A stretch of DNA of 8,102 bases. It comes from Parvularculaceae bacterium (GTDB lineage Bacteria; Pseudomonadota; Alphaproteobacteria; Caulobacterales; Parvularculaceae). The position numbers and the translations under genes are program-made. Position 1 is the stretch's first letter, and the number at the start of each line of letters is the position of its first letter. Positions 1 through 7,124 of this stretch are shown one piece after another. The notes beneath the pieces were generated by a model that saw only the letters and a program-made list of their open reading frames with translations, was not told the origin of the DNA and ran no database searches. The DNA lies in assembly GCA_004213235.1 (NCBI GenBank), contig SHAI01000113.1:1-8102 (forward strand), in the 5' to 3' direction.

Positions 1-87
1 GCCCTCGCCGTTTTCCTGTGCTCCCACGCGGCGGCGCAGATCACAGGTGCGTCACACCAGATCGATGGTGGCTGGGTGGCGAAGTAG
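1..87 (+). CDS. Short-chain dehydrogenase, C-terminal fragment (3-hydroxybutyrate dehydrogenase-like)
   Basis: The first reading frame is open from base 1 to a TAG at 85-87 and encodes 28 residues; the start lies outside the window. The peptide contains FLCSHAAAQITG followed by IDGGWVAK at the end. This is the typical C-terminus of classical short-chain dehydrogenases (FLxSxxAxxITGxxxxVDGGW), where the ITG and DGG segments follow the last helix of the Rossmann fold. The GGW-V/T-A ending is especially like 3-hydroxybutyrate dehydrogenase, which interconverts D-3-hydroxybutyrate and acetoacetate with NAD in polyhydroxybutyrate turnover. Membership of the SDR family is well supported. The exact enzyme is inference, because the catalytic Ser-Tyr-Lys and the cofactor motif are not in the window. 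No convincing terminator follows. Confidence 0.75.
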   Translation, partial: ALAVFLCSHAAAQITGASHQIDGGWVAK

Positions 88-398
88 ACCGGCAATATCG
101 CGCAGCCCTCCCCTCCGGCTTTCCTCCTTCCCAGGGCGGACGCCGGCTACACGGCGTACTGGTGGAGATTTGCCACACGCTACCCTCGCCACTTCACGCA
201 CGCGGCCCTCGCCACTTCGCGTAAATCCCCCACCGCCGAGGGGAAATTTGCAGCGCTATCACCGCGTTTGGCCAACTTACCGCTAGACAAGACGGGCACA
301 AAAATGTACATCCCGCGCTCGCGATTGCTTGCGGGACGATTGAACTCCTACTCAATTTTCGCCAAGCATCTGAAATAAAAGCGCTTTTCTTGCGTTTT
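88..398. other. Gene-free stretch between dehydrogenase and tRNA-Phe
   Basis: No frame here resembles a known protein. The stretch contains a small hairpin at 140-157 (ACGCCG, six-base loop, CGGCGT), a duplicated 13-mer (183-218) and a short inverted repeat TCCCC/GGGGA (226-244). It also holds TCCCGC/GCGGGA (311-336) and a 12-bp perfect palindrome AAAAGCGCTTTT (377-388), which ends 10 bases before the tRNA. A TTGAAC hexamer at 340-345 could be the -35 element of the tRNA promoter, but no good -10 follows. None of the hairpins is followed by a clear T-run, so I call no terminator. Confidence 0.5.
183..218. repeat. Tandem 13-bp direct repeat CCCTCGCCACTTC
   Basis: CCCTCGCCACTTC occurs at 183-195 and again, exactly, at 206-218, a 23-base period. 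The bases between the copies are not repeated further. GGAGATTT (164-171) to the left and AAATCCCC (223-230) to the right can pair on the minus strand with one G-U wobble, which would enclose both copies in one stem-loop. The repeat is seen directly; any function is unknown. Confidence 0.6.
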
Positions 399-474
399 GC
401 CCAGGTAGCTCAGTTGGTAGAGCAGCGGATTGAAAATCCGCGTGTCGGTGGTTCAAATCCGCCCCTGGGCACCA
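399..474 (+). tRNA. tRNA-Phe (anticodon GAA)
   Basis: A complete 76-base cloverleaf can be folded by eye. The acceptor arms are GCCCAGG and CCTGGGC. The D-arm contains AGCTCAGTTGGTAGAGC. The anticodon stem is GCGGA/TCCGC with loop TTGAAAA, giving anticodon GAA at 432-434, which reads the phenylalanine codons UUC and UUU. The T-arm contains GGTTCAAATCC. Discriminator A471 is followed by an encoded CCA at 472-474. The upstream palindrome at 377-388 and a T-run at 508-512 lie close by, but I cannot assign promoter or terminator firmly. tRNA 3' ends are common targets for integrases. No second copy of this 3' end is visible in the window. Confidence 0.97.
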
Positions 475-795
475 TTCAGCTTATCATAACTTCCTGATTG
501 TAATGAATTTTTGGCCGCGACCGCATTTCGCACTTGGTGACCAAACCCTCTCGGCGCTCTTGTCATCGCGGGCGGAGACGCTTGAGCTACTTGACGGCTC
601 CGCGCTTCCAACCGCGATTTTCCGAGTTTCACAACGGAGAATTCCAGTTACCAACGGCCCTCATTAAGGGAACGGTCAGAATCTCTTCGGGCGACCATCA
701 TGCTGAGAGACATTACCAGACGGGTTAAAGCGAAATGTCTTCAAGCTGCCCAAACCATCAGCAAACGCTAAAGCGGGGCAGGCCGACGGGCACCA
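475..795. other. Gene-free stretch between tRNA-Phe and the halogenase pair
   Basis: This 321-base stretch lies downstream of both the tRNA (+) and the second halogenase gene (-). ATTCA (474-478) and TGAAT (504-508), followed by a few T residues, could form a weak tRNA terminator, but the loop is long. On the minus strand no GC-rich hairpin with a T-run follows the halogenase stop, so the operon's 3' end is not marked. One stop-to-stop frame of about 60 codons on the plus strand has no recognisable family or ribosome-binding site. Confidence 0.5.
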
Positions 796-2394
796 CTAAC
801 TCCCGCGTAGGGCGGAAATCTGGCGTTCAGCCGTCGCAGCGTTCCGGGTCGGCACCAGTCCTTTTTGATAAACGTCCTGGAGCATTTTTCGATGGTCGGG
901 CAACCGGTTTAGCGCCTGTTTCGCGGCGGCGGCGACGCGCGCAAATTCTCGCTGGGCCATTTCCTTATGCGGATAAATAGAATCCAGCCCCGACAAATCT
1001 GTCTTAAACTCCATTCCATAGAGAACATATTCATAGTTGAATGCCTCAAAGCACTCATGAAGGCTCGGAAAATCAAACACATCCGGCGGACGTTGACGCC
1101 ACAATTCCAGGCGCTGTTTTAAGGAATCAGGTATTGTATCCGGGTGCGTATTATCGATCCAAAAAGGATTATCCGTTCGCTTGGTCAGGCAGTAATGTAA
1201 CTTGATGAAATCCGTTACGGCGTGAAATCGTTCCGACATTGACCGGTTGAAGTGCTTCGCTGCCGCTTCCATGTCGCCGTTCCGCGGATAAAGCAGACTA
1301 ATAAGGTGCGCCGCAACCTCGCTCATCATGATGCCGGTAGATTCAAGCGGCTCCAGAAAACCTGCGGACAAGCCAACGGCGACGCAGTTTTTGACCCAGT
1401 TTCGTTTCCGCGTTCCAACCCGCAGCTTTAGTTTGCGTGCCGACAGATCTCGTGCGGCAGGCCCAATATAGTTCCTGATTACTTGCTCTGCACGATCATC
1501 ATCTGTGTATTTACTCGAATAGACATAGCCAACACCGCGCCGATCCGCGAGCGGAATGTCCCAGGTCCAGCCAGCTTCGTGGGCGGTCGATACGGTCGCG
1601 ACGTTCATTGGCGCATTCGGATCTTCATATGGAACCTGAATCGCCACCGCGCTATCGACAAACAATTGATTGTTCAAAGAATGGAATTTCTCACCAAGTG
1701 CCTTTTCGATTAAGAGCCCGGAGAAACCCGTTGAATCGACGTAAAGGTTCGCGCGCAAATCGCCGTGTTCTTTGGTTTTGATGCGTTCAATGGCACCACT
1801 CTCATCAAGCACAACTTCCTCGACATTGCCGATCAGGTGTTTAACGCCGCGTTCAACCCCAAGATTCTTTAATAATGTGGCAAGCCTGCCAGCATCAAAA
1901 TGATAGGCGTAAGACAGTGGTCCGAGATAGGGGCCATGTTGCAGCGTTTTCGGCGCACGGAACCCCTCGCACAGTCGATCCTGCAGACAAACAGCATCCG
2001 AGAAGTGCGCTCCCCCGCTCAGACCCATTAGCCAATATGGCGTTAGAGACTGCCCATTTTCCATAATGCGCGGCTGGCTGAAAGAATGGTAATACCAATC
2101 AGTGGGATTGTCTTCAGGGGCGTGGGTCCAGTTGACGAATTTAATACCTTGCTTGAAGGAGGCATGCGCTTCACGCATGAAAACTGCCTCATCGACGCCG
2201 ATCGTATTCATCGTTGCACGGATTGTCGGTATCGTCCCCTCCCCCACCCCAATGATTCCGATATCGCTGGATTCAATTAGCGTGACGCGAACCCCGCCCT
2301 TCTTGTTTGATGCAAGAGTCTGAGCAAGATAGGCTGCCGTCAACCACCCCGCAGTGCCGCCGCCAACAATTAAGATATCAGTCTCTTCTCTCAC
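796..2394 (-). CDS. Flavin-dependent halogenase ('tryptophan halogenase' family), second gene of the pair
   Basis: The 532-residue product belongs to the flavin-dependent tryptophan halogenase family (PrnA/RebH type). These enzymes use FADH2, O2 and halide to make a hypohalous species that halogenates aromatic carbons in the cytoplasm. An N-terminal FAD-binding GGGTAGW is at residues 11-17. The catalytic lysine is K81 in SFKQGIKFVNW. YYHSF at 101-105 matches the PrnA H101/F103 region. The WTWDIP family signature is at 276-281, and FLEPLESTG carries the catalytic Glu E351 and the halide-binding T-G. Length is normal. The start is GTG in a GTGA overlap with the upstream paralogue's stop, four bases after a strong GGGAGGG. 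The PrnA tryptophan clamp is absent: Y443, Y444, E450, F454 and W455 have no matching aromatic cluster, and the aligned stretch is shorter. Substrate is therefore unknown. Family call is firm; halogenation activity is inferred. Confidence 0.93.
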   Translation of the reverse strand: MREETDILIVGGGTAGWLTAAYLAQTLASNKKGGVRVTLIESSDIGIIGVGEGTIPTIRATMNTIGVDEAVFMREAHASFKQGIKFVNWTHAPEDNPTDWYYHSFSQPRIMENGQSLTPYWLMGLSGGAHFSDAVCLQDRLCEGFRAPKTLQHGPYLGPLSYAYHFDAGRLATLLKNLGVERGVKHLIGNVEEVVLDESGAIERIKTKEHGDLRANLYVDSTGFSGLLIEKALGEKFHSLNNQLFVDSAVAIQVPYEDPNAPMNVATVSTAHEAGWTWDIPLADRRGVGYVYSSKYTDDDRAEQVIRNYIGPAARDLSARKLKLRVGTRKRNWVKNCVAVGLSAGFLEPLESTGIMMSEVAAHLISLLYPRNGDMEAAAKHFNRSMSERFHAVTDFIKLHYCLTKRTDNPFWIDNTHPDTIPDSLKQRLELWRQRPPDVFDFPSLHECFEAFNYEYVLYGMEFKTDLSGLDSIYPHKEMAQREFARVAAAAKQALNRLPDHRKMLQDVYQKGLVPTRNAATAERQISALRGS

Positions 2395-3977
2395 GACACC
2401 CTCCCGATCTCGGCTGCCCGATGTTGCGGCGTGAAGCCGTTTTTGTAAACGTCAGTGAGAAGCGCACGATGATCCGGCATGGCAGCGGTCGCCTTTTTTG
2501 CTGCCGCGCGAATACGCTGAAACTCAAGTTTCGCCTCTTTTACATATGGAAATTCAGACTCTCTGCCCGTCAGATCGGGGCGAAACCCCATGCCGAAGAG
2601 CACATATTGATAACTCTCGCGTTTGAACATGTCGTGGACGCTTGAGAAGTCTGTCATGGTGGGGGCGCGTGTCCGCCACAAGTGTAATTTTTCCAATAGC
2701 GACGCCGGTGCCGTTTCAGGTCGTGCATTATCACGCCAGAACTCAGTGTCCGTTCTTTTGGTGAGATAATAATGCATCTTGATAAATTCCACCGCATTTT
2801 CATAGCGCTCATTCATCGCTCGATTAAATAGCTTAGCGACCGGCTCTGTTTCACCGTCACGGGGAAAATAGTCTGCAATCAAACGAATCGCTGCTTCAGC
2901 CATTGCGATCCCTGTAGCCTCCAGCGGCTCCAGGAACCCGCCCGCCAAGCCGACGGCAACGCAGTTTTTGACCCACGGCGTTTCACAATAGCCGGTGGGC
3001 ATCTTTAACATTCGCACATTGAGGCCGTCCGAAGCATCGCCGATATAGTTACGGATGATCTCTTCGGCGCGATTTTCATCCGTATGCCGACTTGAAAAAA
3101 CATGGCCGACGCCGCGCCTGGTATCAAGCCCGATATCCCATATCCATCCGGCTTCTTGTGCAGCAGAAATTGTCGCACTCGCGATCTGATCGGTATCGGA
3201 CTCGCAAGGTACCTGAATAGCAAGCGCACGATCGACAAATAGAATGTCACTCAAATCACGGCGCGGCGCATTGAGTGTTTTTGAGATCATCGCACCAAAA
3301 AAGCCTGAACAATCGATATATAATCCGGCGCTCAGCTTTCCAATGCTATCAACGTCAAGTGATTCGATGGCTCCGTTAGCGGCAACATTGACGCTCTCTA
3401 CCCGACCGATAACGTGTTTGACGCCATATCGGATGGCGGTTTTTTTTAAGAGTTTCCCAAAGTGCCCAGCGTCAAAATGATAGGCGTGGTTCATGGGACT
3501 TGAATAAGGCTTGTCGTCGAGGCGCTTAGGGCCAAGTGATGCTTCACAAACTTCTTCCTGGAGGGTGACGGCGTCTGCAAAAGAAACGCCTTCGCCAGCG
3601 CACCCCATGAGCCAGTAGGGAGATAGATCGATTGCACCGCCCATCATCCGCGGAAAATTAAACAGATGATAGTAGTGCCGGTCGCGTCCGTCTTCCGGCG
3701 CATGTTCCCAGTTTACAAACTTTATGCCCTGCTTGAAGGCGCAGGAACTCTCGCGCATGAACTCAGCTTCATCGACCCCGATTGTCGCCATGGTCGTACG
3801 AAGCGAGGGAAACGATCCCTCCCCAACGCCGATGACGGGAATATCGCTTGCCTCGATAAGGGTAATTTTCACGCCGTCCGGGCGATGGGTGCCCAGGCGT
3901 CGGGCAAGATAGGCTGCCGTCAACCAGCCTGACGTACCGCCGCCAACGATAATAATGCTGTCAATCCTATCTGCCAT
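2391..3977 (-). CDS. Flavin-dependent halogenase family protein, divergent paralogue, first gene of the pair
   Basis: The 528-residue protein is clearly paralogous to its downstream neighbour; long blocks such as GWLTAAYLA, TIGVDEA, FKQGIKFVNW and HAPED are shared. The FAD motif GGGTSGW is at residues 12-18 and the catalytic lysine is K82. YYHLF is at 102-106, and the catalytic Glu E353 with T355-G356 of the halide site is retained. Two family signatures differ. WxWxIP reads WIWDIG (278-283), losing the proline. LESTG reads LEATG, replacing the Ser next to the catalytic Glu. As in the neighbour, the PrnA tryptophan-clamp aromatics are missing (M450-F451 sits where F454-W455 would be). The ATG at 3977 is preceded by a modest GGAAGAG. 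Both tryptophans of the signature remain, so a working flavoenzyme is likely; whether it halogenates or acts as another oxygenase is open. Confidence 0.91.
   Translation of the reverse strand: MADRIDSIIIVGGGTSGWLTAAYLARRLGTHRPDGVKITLIEASDIPVIGVGEGSFPSLRTTMATIGVDEAEFMRESSCAFKQGIKFVNWEHAPEDGRDRHYYHLFNFPRMMGGAIDLSPYWLMGCAGEGVSFADAVTLQEEVCEASLGPKRLDDKPYSSPMNHAYHFDAGHFGKLLKKTAIRYGVKHVIGRVESVNVAANGAIESLDVDSIGKLSAGLYIDCSGFFGAMISKTLNAPRRDLSDILFVDRALAIQVPCESDTDQIASATISAAQEAGWIWDIGLDTRRGVGHVFSSRHTDENRAEEIIRNYIGDASDGLNVRMLKMPTGYCETPWVKNCVAVGLAGGFLEPLEATGIAMAEAAIRLIADYFPRDGETEPVAKLFNRAMNERYENAVEFIKMHYYLTKRTDTEFWRDNARPETAPASLLEKLHLWRTRAPTMTDFSSVHDMFKRESYQYVLFGMGFRPDLTGRESEFPYVKEAKLEFQRIRAAAKKATAAMPDHRALLTDVYKNGFTPQHRAAEIGRVS
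2399..2405 (-). promoter_or_regulatory. Strong ribosome-binding site fixing a GTG start
   Basis: On the minus strand GGGAGGG is followed by TGTC and then GTG, whose last bases overlap the upstream TGA (GTGA at 2394-2391). The spacing and the overlap make GTG the natural start and indicate translational coupling. The receptor gene uses the same GGGAGGG heptamer. Confidence 0.8.
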
Positions 3978-4045
3978 AGAGCTCTTCCGGTTACGTCAGC
4001 TATCTCCGCTAAATGATATCAAACTATCTGTTTTTGCGCTCTATT

Positions 4046-4077
4046 AAAAAAAACGGACCAGCAGTTACGCTGGCCCG
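4046..4077 (-). terminator. Rho-independent terminator of the receptor gene
   Basis: Read on the minus strand this is a nine-pair stem (CGGGCCAGC, loop GTAACT, GCTGGTCCG) followed by eight T residues. The fourth pair is G-U on the minus strand but an A-C mismatch on the plus strand, so the structure favours minus-strand RNA. It lies about 60 bases after the receptor stop codon and 69 bases before the first halogenase start, so it would end the receptor message or limit read-through into the halogenase pair. Confidence 0.88.
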
Positions 4078-4092
4078 CCTTTGGGTTTTCAA

Positions 4093-4124
4093 GCATCATC
4101 ATTGAAGAACCCCGATGATGATGC
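4093..4124 (-). repeat. 10-bp perfect inverted repeat in the receptor 3' untranslated region
   Basis: GCATCATCAT (4093-4102) and ATGATGATGC (4115-4124) are exact reverse complements separated by 12 bases. The hairpin lies just after the receptor stop and before the terminator. It has no T-run, so it is more likely an mRNA-stabilising or processing hairpin than a terminator. The function is inference. Confidence 0.65.
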
Positions 4125-4138
4125 CTGTAGGGAGGGAT

Positions 4139-7027
4139 TTAGAATTTGGCGCGCAGCGTTAGGAACACGATACGGCCATTATCGTAGATTGCACGCGGAC
4201 GGGCTCTTTCAACCGAGTATTGCTCGATCAGCTCATCGGTAAGATTGATTGCGTCGACCGACACCGAAAAGTTCTCGTTGAGCTTTGCTGTAACAGACGC
4301 ATCCAGGGATTTCGTATCATCCTGGCTGAGTTGGTTCGCCCGATCGATGCGGATGAAGAAATCGGTTCGATGCGTATAAGAAACCCTGGCGCTCAGCCAT
4401 TCGTTTTCGTAAAAACCAGTTACGTTGAAAATATGCTCCGACGCGCCGGGCATCGGTAGACCATCTTCCTGTTCAGCGTCGGTGTACGTGTAGTTCACAA
4501 GCCCGCCAAAGCCGTTCTCGAACGTATGCTGCCAGGCTACCTCGATACCTTGGATTGTAGCACCGCCAACATTCCGTGGACGACTGACATCGAAGTCGCA
4601 ATCATAGAGTTCGTTCGGGAAAGTGCCGCTTACAAAGGTACAATCCGGGTTCAGAATGGCAACATCGTCCGCGATATCCGGCGTGCCCATATTGTCAACC
4701 GCAGGCGTAATCCGCAAGCGTTCAACACCTTCAGCTATCGCAATAACAGACTGTAAGTCTTTGTAGAAAAACCCGATGTTAAACGCAGACGCTGGCGCAT
4801 AGTAATATTCGAATGATAGATCGAACTGGTTAGCGCGGAACGGATCGAGATCAGCAGCGCCACCGCCAACTGCCGTAAACAGAGTCGGGTTTGTGGAGAT
4901 TGATCGTACGAGCTGGTTATAGTTTGGCCGCGTCATCGTTCTCGCCGCCGCGATTCGAACAACGATATCGTCCGTAACATCATAGGCAAAGTTCATACTC
5001 GGCAAGATGTCCGTGTACGATGCCTCTTCGCTAATTGGCGCAAAAAAGCCACCAATTTCGCCAGTTGGAATACCGAAATTATCTGTCGTTGTGCCAGGAT
5101 CGCCGGCATCAAGACCAGGTTGCCATCCATCTGCTGTGATCTTCGTATGAACGACCCGCACGCCAAAATTACCGCGCCATTCGGGACCTTCAAGGTCAGT
5201 CATGACATAACCGCCAAACGTCTGCTCGTTGATGTCAAAGCTGCCACCAGGAATGAACACATTTGCATTCTGGACGAGATCCGGCGGCGTTGCCGCGCCT
5301 GTTGAATTTGGCGTGGTTTGATCAACAGCCGGTATGTCATTGCTAATCGCGAGAATGATATCCGGATCGACCTCAAGGTATTGGTCGAGGGTTCCAGCGA
5401 CGGCTATATCCTCAAGGAAGTTATCCGGCGTAAAGCCCATATTGATGTTTGAAAGGCCACACCGAGTAAACCCTGACGCAGCAGCAAGATCCGCCGCGCT
5501 ATCAAACGTTTGCGATACGCCGTTGGAATCACAGCCCGTCGCGAGTGGTCCGGACCATGAGAACAGGCTCCGGCGCTGCTGGTTGATCTGATTTGTGGCG
5601 CGGTCGTGATCGGTAAATTTCCCACCAAACTTGACAGAGCGGAACGGGCCTGCATCGACAAGCTCACGCTCAGCGTCGGCAAACATATAGAATTCATCGT
5701 CAGAGTTGGTAATTTCCCAACCGCCGCCGGCCCATCCGACTTCAGCAAGAACGGTAGGATCGTTGGGATCCGTTGGATCAAGACCGTCAAATGAGACAAC
5801 AGGCGCACCGCCCGTCAAATCGTAATCGATGCCAGGAGCTGATGTTAAGGTTTCCCAGATGAACTGCCGATCAGTGGCACCCATTGCTTCGGTGTAACCA
5901 CCCTGAACGCGAAACTCCCACTGATCATTTGGTCGGTAGAATATTTCCGCATCGTAAGATTGCGTGTGAGTCGATGCCTCGCGGGCGATCGCATCATAGA
6001 TCAATGAGAAGCCAGGCTGCCCGGTTGGGATGGAACCGGAAAGCGCAGCACCGTTTTGAATGTCGGAGAGGTTGAAAATGCCACCTTTGCGACCTGGGGC
6101 CGCCAGGTAGTTATTGTTGAAGTTATCGGCATCCATCTCCGAATAAAGGCCGGTCAGGTTGATTTCGAACTGATCATTCGGTGCCCATTGAATGGAACCA
6201 TTTATACCGCGACGTTCGCGCTTCTGACGGAAGATTGCCGAGCCGATCACATCGGGCACAAGGAGGCCGCCAGCGGGAATCGTCGGATTCGTCGCGCTTG
6301 GCATTATCGAATTATATCCGAGAATTTCGATGCCATCGCGGCGAAGTTCGCGTTCCTGCCAGATCCCGGCGACATTTACCCCGAATGTCTTATCTCGATT
6401 ATGCCAGTTCAGCAGTAAAGAACCCTGCGGGCTAACTTCGTCAGCAAGGCCAGCATAAGCTGCACCCACGGACCCTGAAATCGAGAATTCCTCGCCATCA
6501 AGCGGTTTCAAGGTGCGCACGATAACCGTACCGCCAATACCACCTTCATCAATGTCAGCTTGCGGGCTCTTGTAAACTTCCAGACTGCTGACGATTTCCG
6601 ACGGCAGCATCAGGTAGTTAAAGCTCCGGCTTGCCTCCAGCTGATCGAGCACAAACCAATCGGCCGTACCAACCGCATGGCCATTCAAGAGCGTACGGCT
6701 TAAATTTGTATCGGTACCGCGAATTGAGACACGTTCGCCTTCGCCGAATTCACGGTTGATTGCGACGCCGGTCAGGCGCTGGAGCGATTCTGCAACGTTT
6801 TTATCGGGAAACTTACCGATGTCTTCGGCTGTAATCGCCTCGACAATAGAGTCCGCGTTACGCTTGGTGTCGAGCGAACTTGCCAGGGAACTTCGAATGC
6901 CGGTCACGAAAATGACATCGGAAGTATCTTCTGCATTTGCGTCACTATCCTGCGCAATCGCGCTGCCGGACGCAATCAAGGCGATGGAGCTTGCAGTCCC
7001 CACCAAAAGCGCTTTGTTCAATCTCAT
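4139..7027 (-). CDS. TonB-dependent outer-membrane receptor (TonB-Xanth-Caul type)
   Basis: This 962-residue receptor would import a substrate across the outer membrane using TonB-ExbBD energy. A signal peptide covers residues 1-25 (positive MRLNK, hydrophobic core, cleavage likely after AIA before Q26). A TonB-box-like DVIFVTG is at 37-43. The plug spans roughly 55-177, with EDIGKFPDKNVAESLQRLTGV, SIRGTD, TLLNG, LPSEIVSSLEVYKSPQ and IDEGGIGGTV, wording typical of the carbohydrate-type receptors of Caulobacter and Xanthomonas. The rest is a beta-barrel ending in LTLRAKF, a terminal-Phe signal for BAM assembly. Cysteine pairs in two predicted loops (GCDSNG...RCGLS and PDCTF...YDCDF) may form disulfides. 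ATG follows GGGAGGG by seven bases. The neighbours, a divergent GntR/UTRA regulator and two halogenases, suggest a dedicated uptake locus. The substrate is not shown; an N-acetylglucosamine-type sugar is one guess. Confidence 0.93.
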   Translation of the reverse strand: MRLNKALLVGTASSIALIASGSAIAQDSDANAEDTSDVIFVTGIRSSLASSLDTKRNADSIVEAITAEDIGKFPDKNVAESLQRLTGVAINREFGEGERVSIRGTDTNLSRTLLNGHAVGTADWFVLDQLEASRSFNYLMLPSEIVSSLEVYKSPQADIDEGGIGGTVIVRTLKPLDGEEFSISGSVGAAYAGLADEVSPQGSLLLNWHNRDKTFGVNVAGIWQERELRRDGIEILGYNSIMPSATNPTIPAGGLLVPDVIGSAIFRQKRERRGINGSIQWAPNDQFEINLTGLYSEMDADNFNNNYLAAPGRKGGIFNLSDIQNGAALSGSIPTGQPGFSLIYDAIAREASTHTQSYDAEIFYRPNDQWEFRVQGGYTEAMGATDRQFIWETLTSAPGIDYDLTGGAPVVSFDGLDPTDPNDPTVLAEVGWAGGGWEITNSDDEFYMFADAERELVDAGPFRSVKFGGKFTDHDRATNQINQQRRSLFSWSGPLATGCDSNGVSQTFDSAADLAAASGFTRCGLSNINMGFTPDNFLEDIAVAGTLDQYLEVDPDIILAISNDIPAVDQTTPNSTGAATPPDLVQNANVFIPGGSFDINEQTFGGYVMTDLEGPEWRGNFGVRVVHTKITADGWQPGLDAGDPGTTTDNFGIPTGEIGGFFAPISEEASYTDILPSMNFAYDVTDDIVVRIAAARTMTRPNYNQLVRSISTNPTLFTAVGGGAADLDPFRANQFDLSFEYYYAPASAFNIGFFYKDLQSVIAIAEGVERLRITPAVDNMGTPDIADDVAILNPDCTFVSGTFPNELYDCDFDVSRPRNVGGATIQGIEVAWQHTFENGFGGLVNYTYTDAEQEDGLPMPGASEHIFNVTGFYENEWLSARVSYTHRTDFFIRIDRANQLSQDDTKSLDASVTAKLNENFSVSVDAINLTDELIEQYSVERARPRAIYDNGRIVFLTLRAKF

Positions 7028-7049
7028 CTAGGTACCCTCCCGTTAAACA

Positions 7050-7070
7050 CAGGCAGCCCGAACGTGCCTG
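7050..7070 (-). other. Small hairpin in the receptor mRNA leader
   Basis: CAGGCA (7050-7055) and TGCCTG (7065-7070) are exact reverse complements with a nine-base loop, ending eight bases before the receptor's GGGAGGG ribosome-binding site. Six pairs could modulate leader folding. The pairing is seen; any regulatory role is speculative. Confidence 0.35.
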
Positions 7071-7124
7071 GATCAAGCTCAAATTCCGGTCAGACCGCTC
7101 CCACAGCCTTAAACGTGTACGTGA

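Noticed and set aside
18..286. Two overlapping plus-strand frames of 68 and 79 codons
   Set aside because: They overlap the genuine dehydrogenase C-terminus in other frames and then run through GC-rich intergenic DNA. Composition is Pro/Arg-rich and without family features.
311..336. TCCCGC/GCGGGA inverted repeat as a terminator for the dehydrogenase
   Set aside because: The loop is 14 bases, no T-run follows on either strand, and it lies more than 200 bases after the stop codon.
554..760. Plus-strand stop-to-stop frame of about 60 codons ending in a Lys/Arg-rich tail
   Set aside because: There is no good start with a ribosome-binding site and no family resemblance. It could be a gene remnant, but nothing supports that.
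735..980. Plus-strand 81-codon open frame
   Set aside because: It runs largely antisense through the 3' end of the second halogenase gene. It has low-complexity basic composition, no ribosome-binding site and no recognisable family.
3978..4045. Strong own promoter for the halogenase pair
   Set aside because: A TATCAT-like -10 is present on the minus strand, but no acceptable -35 sits 16-18 bases upstream, so I did not list it as a feature.
5404..5808. Minus-strand 134-codon frame inside the receptor gene
   Set aside because: It is an out-of-frame shadow of the receptor coding sequence, which is continuous and domain-consistent through this part.
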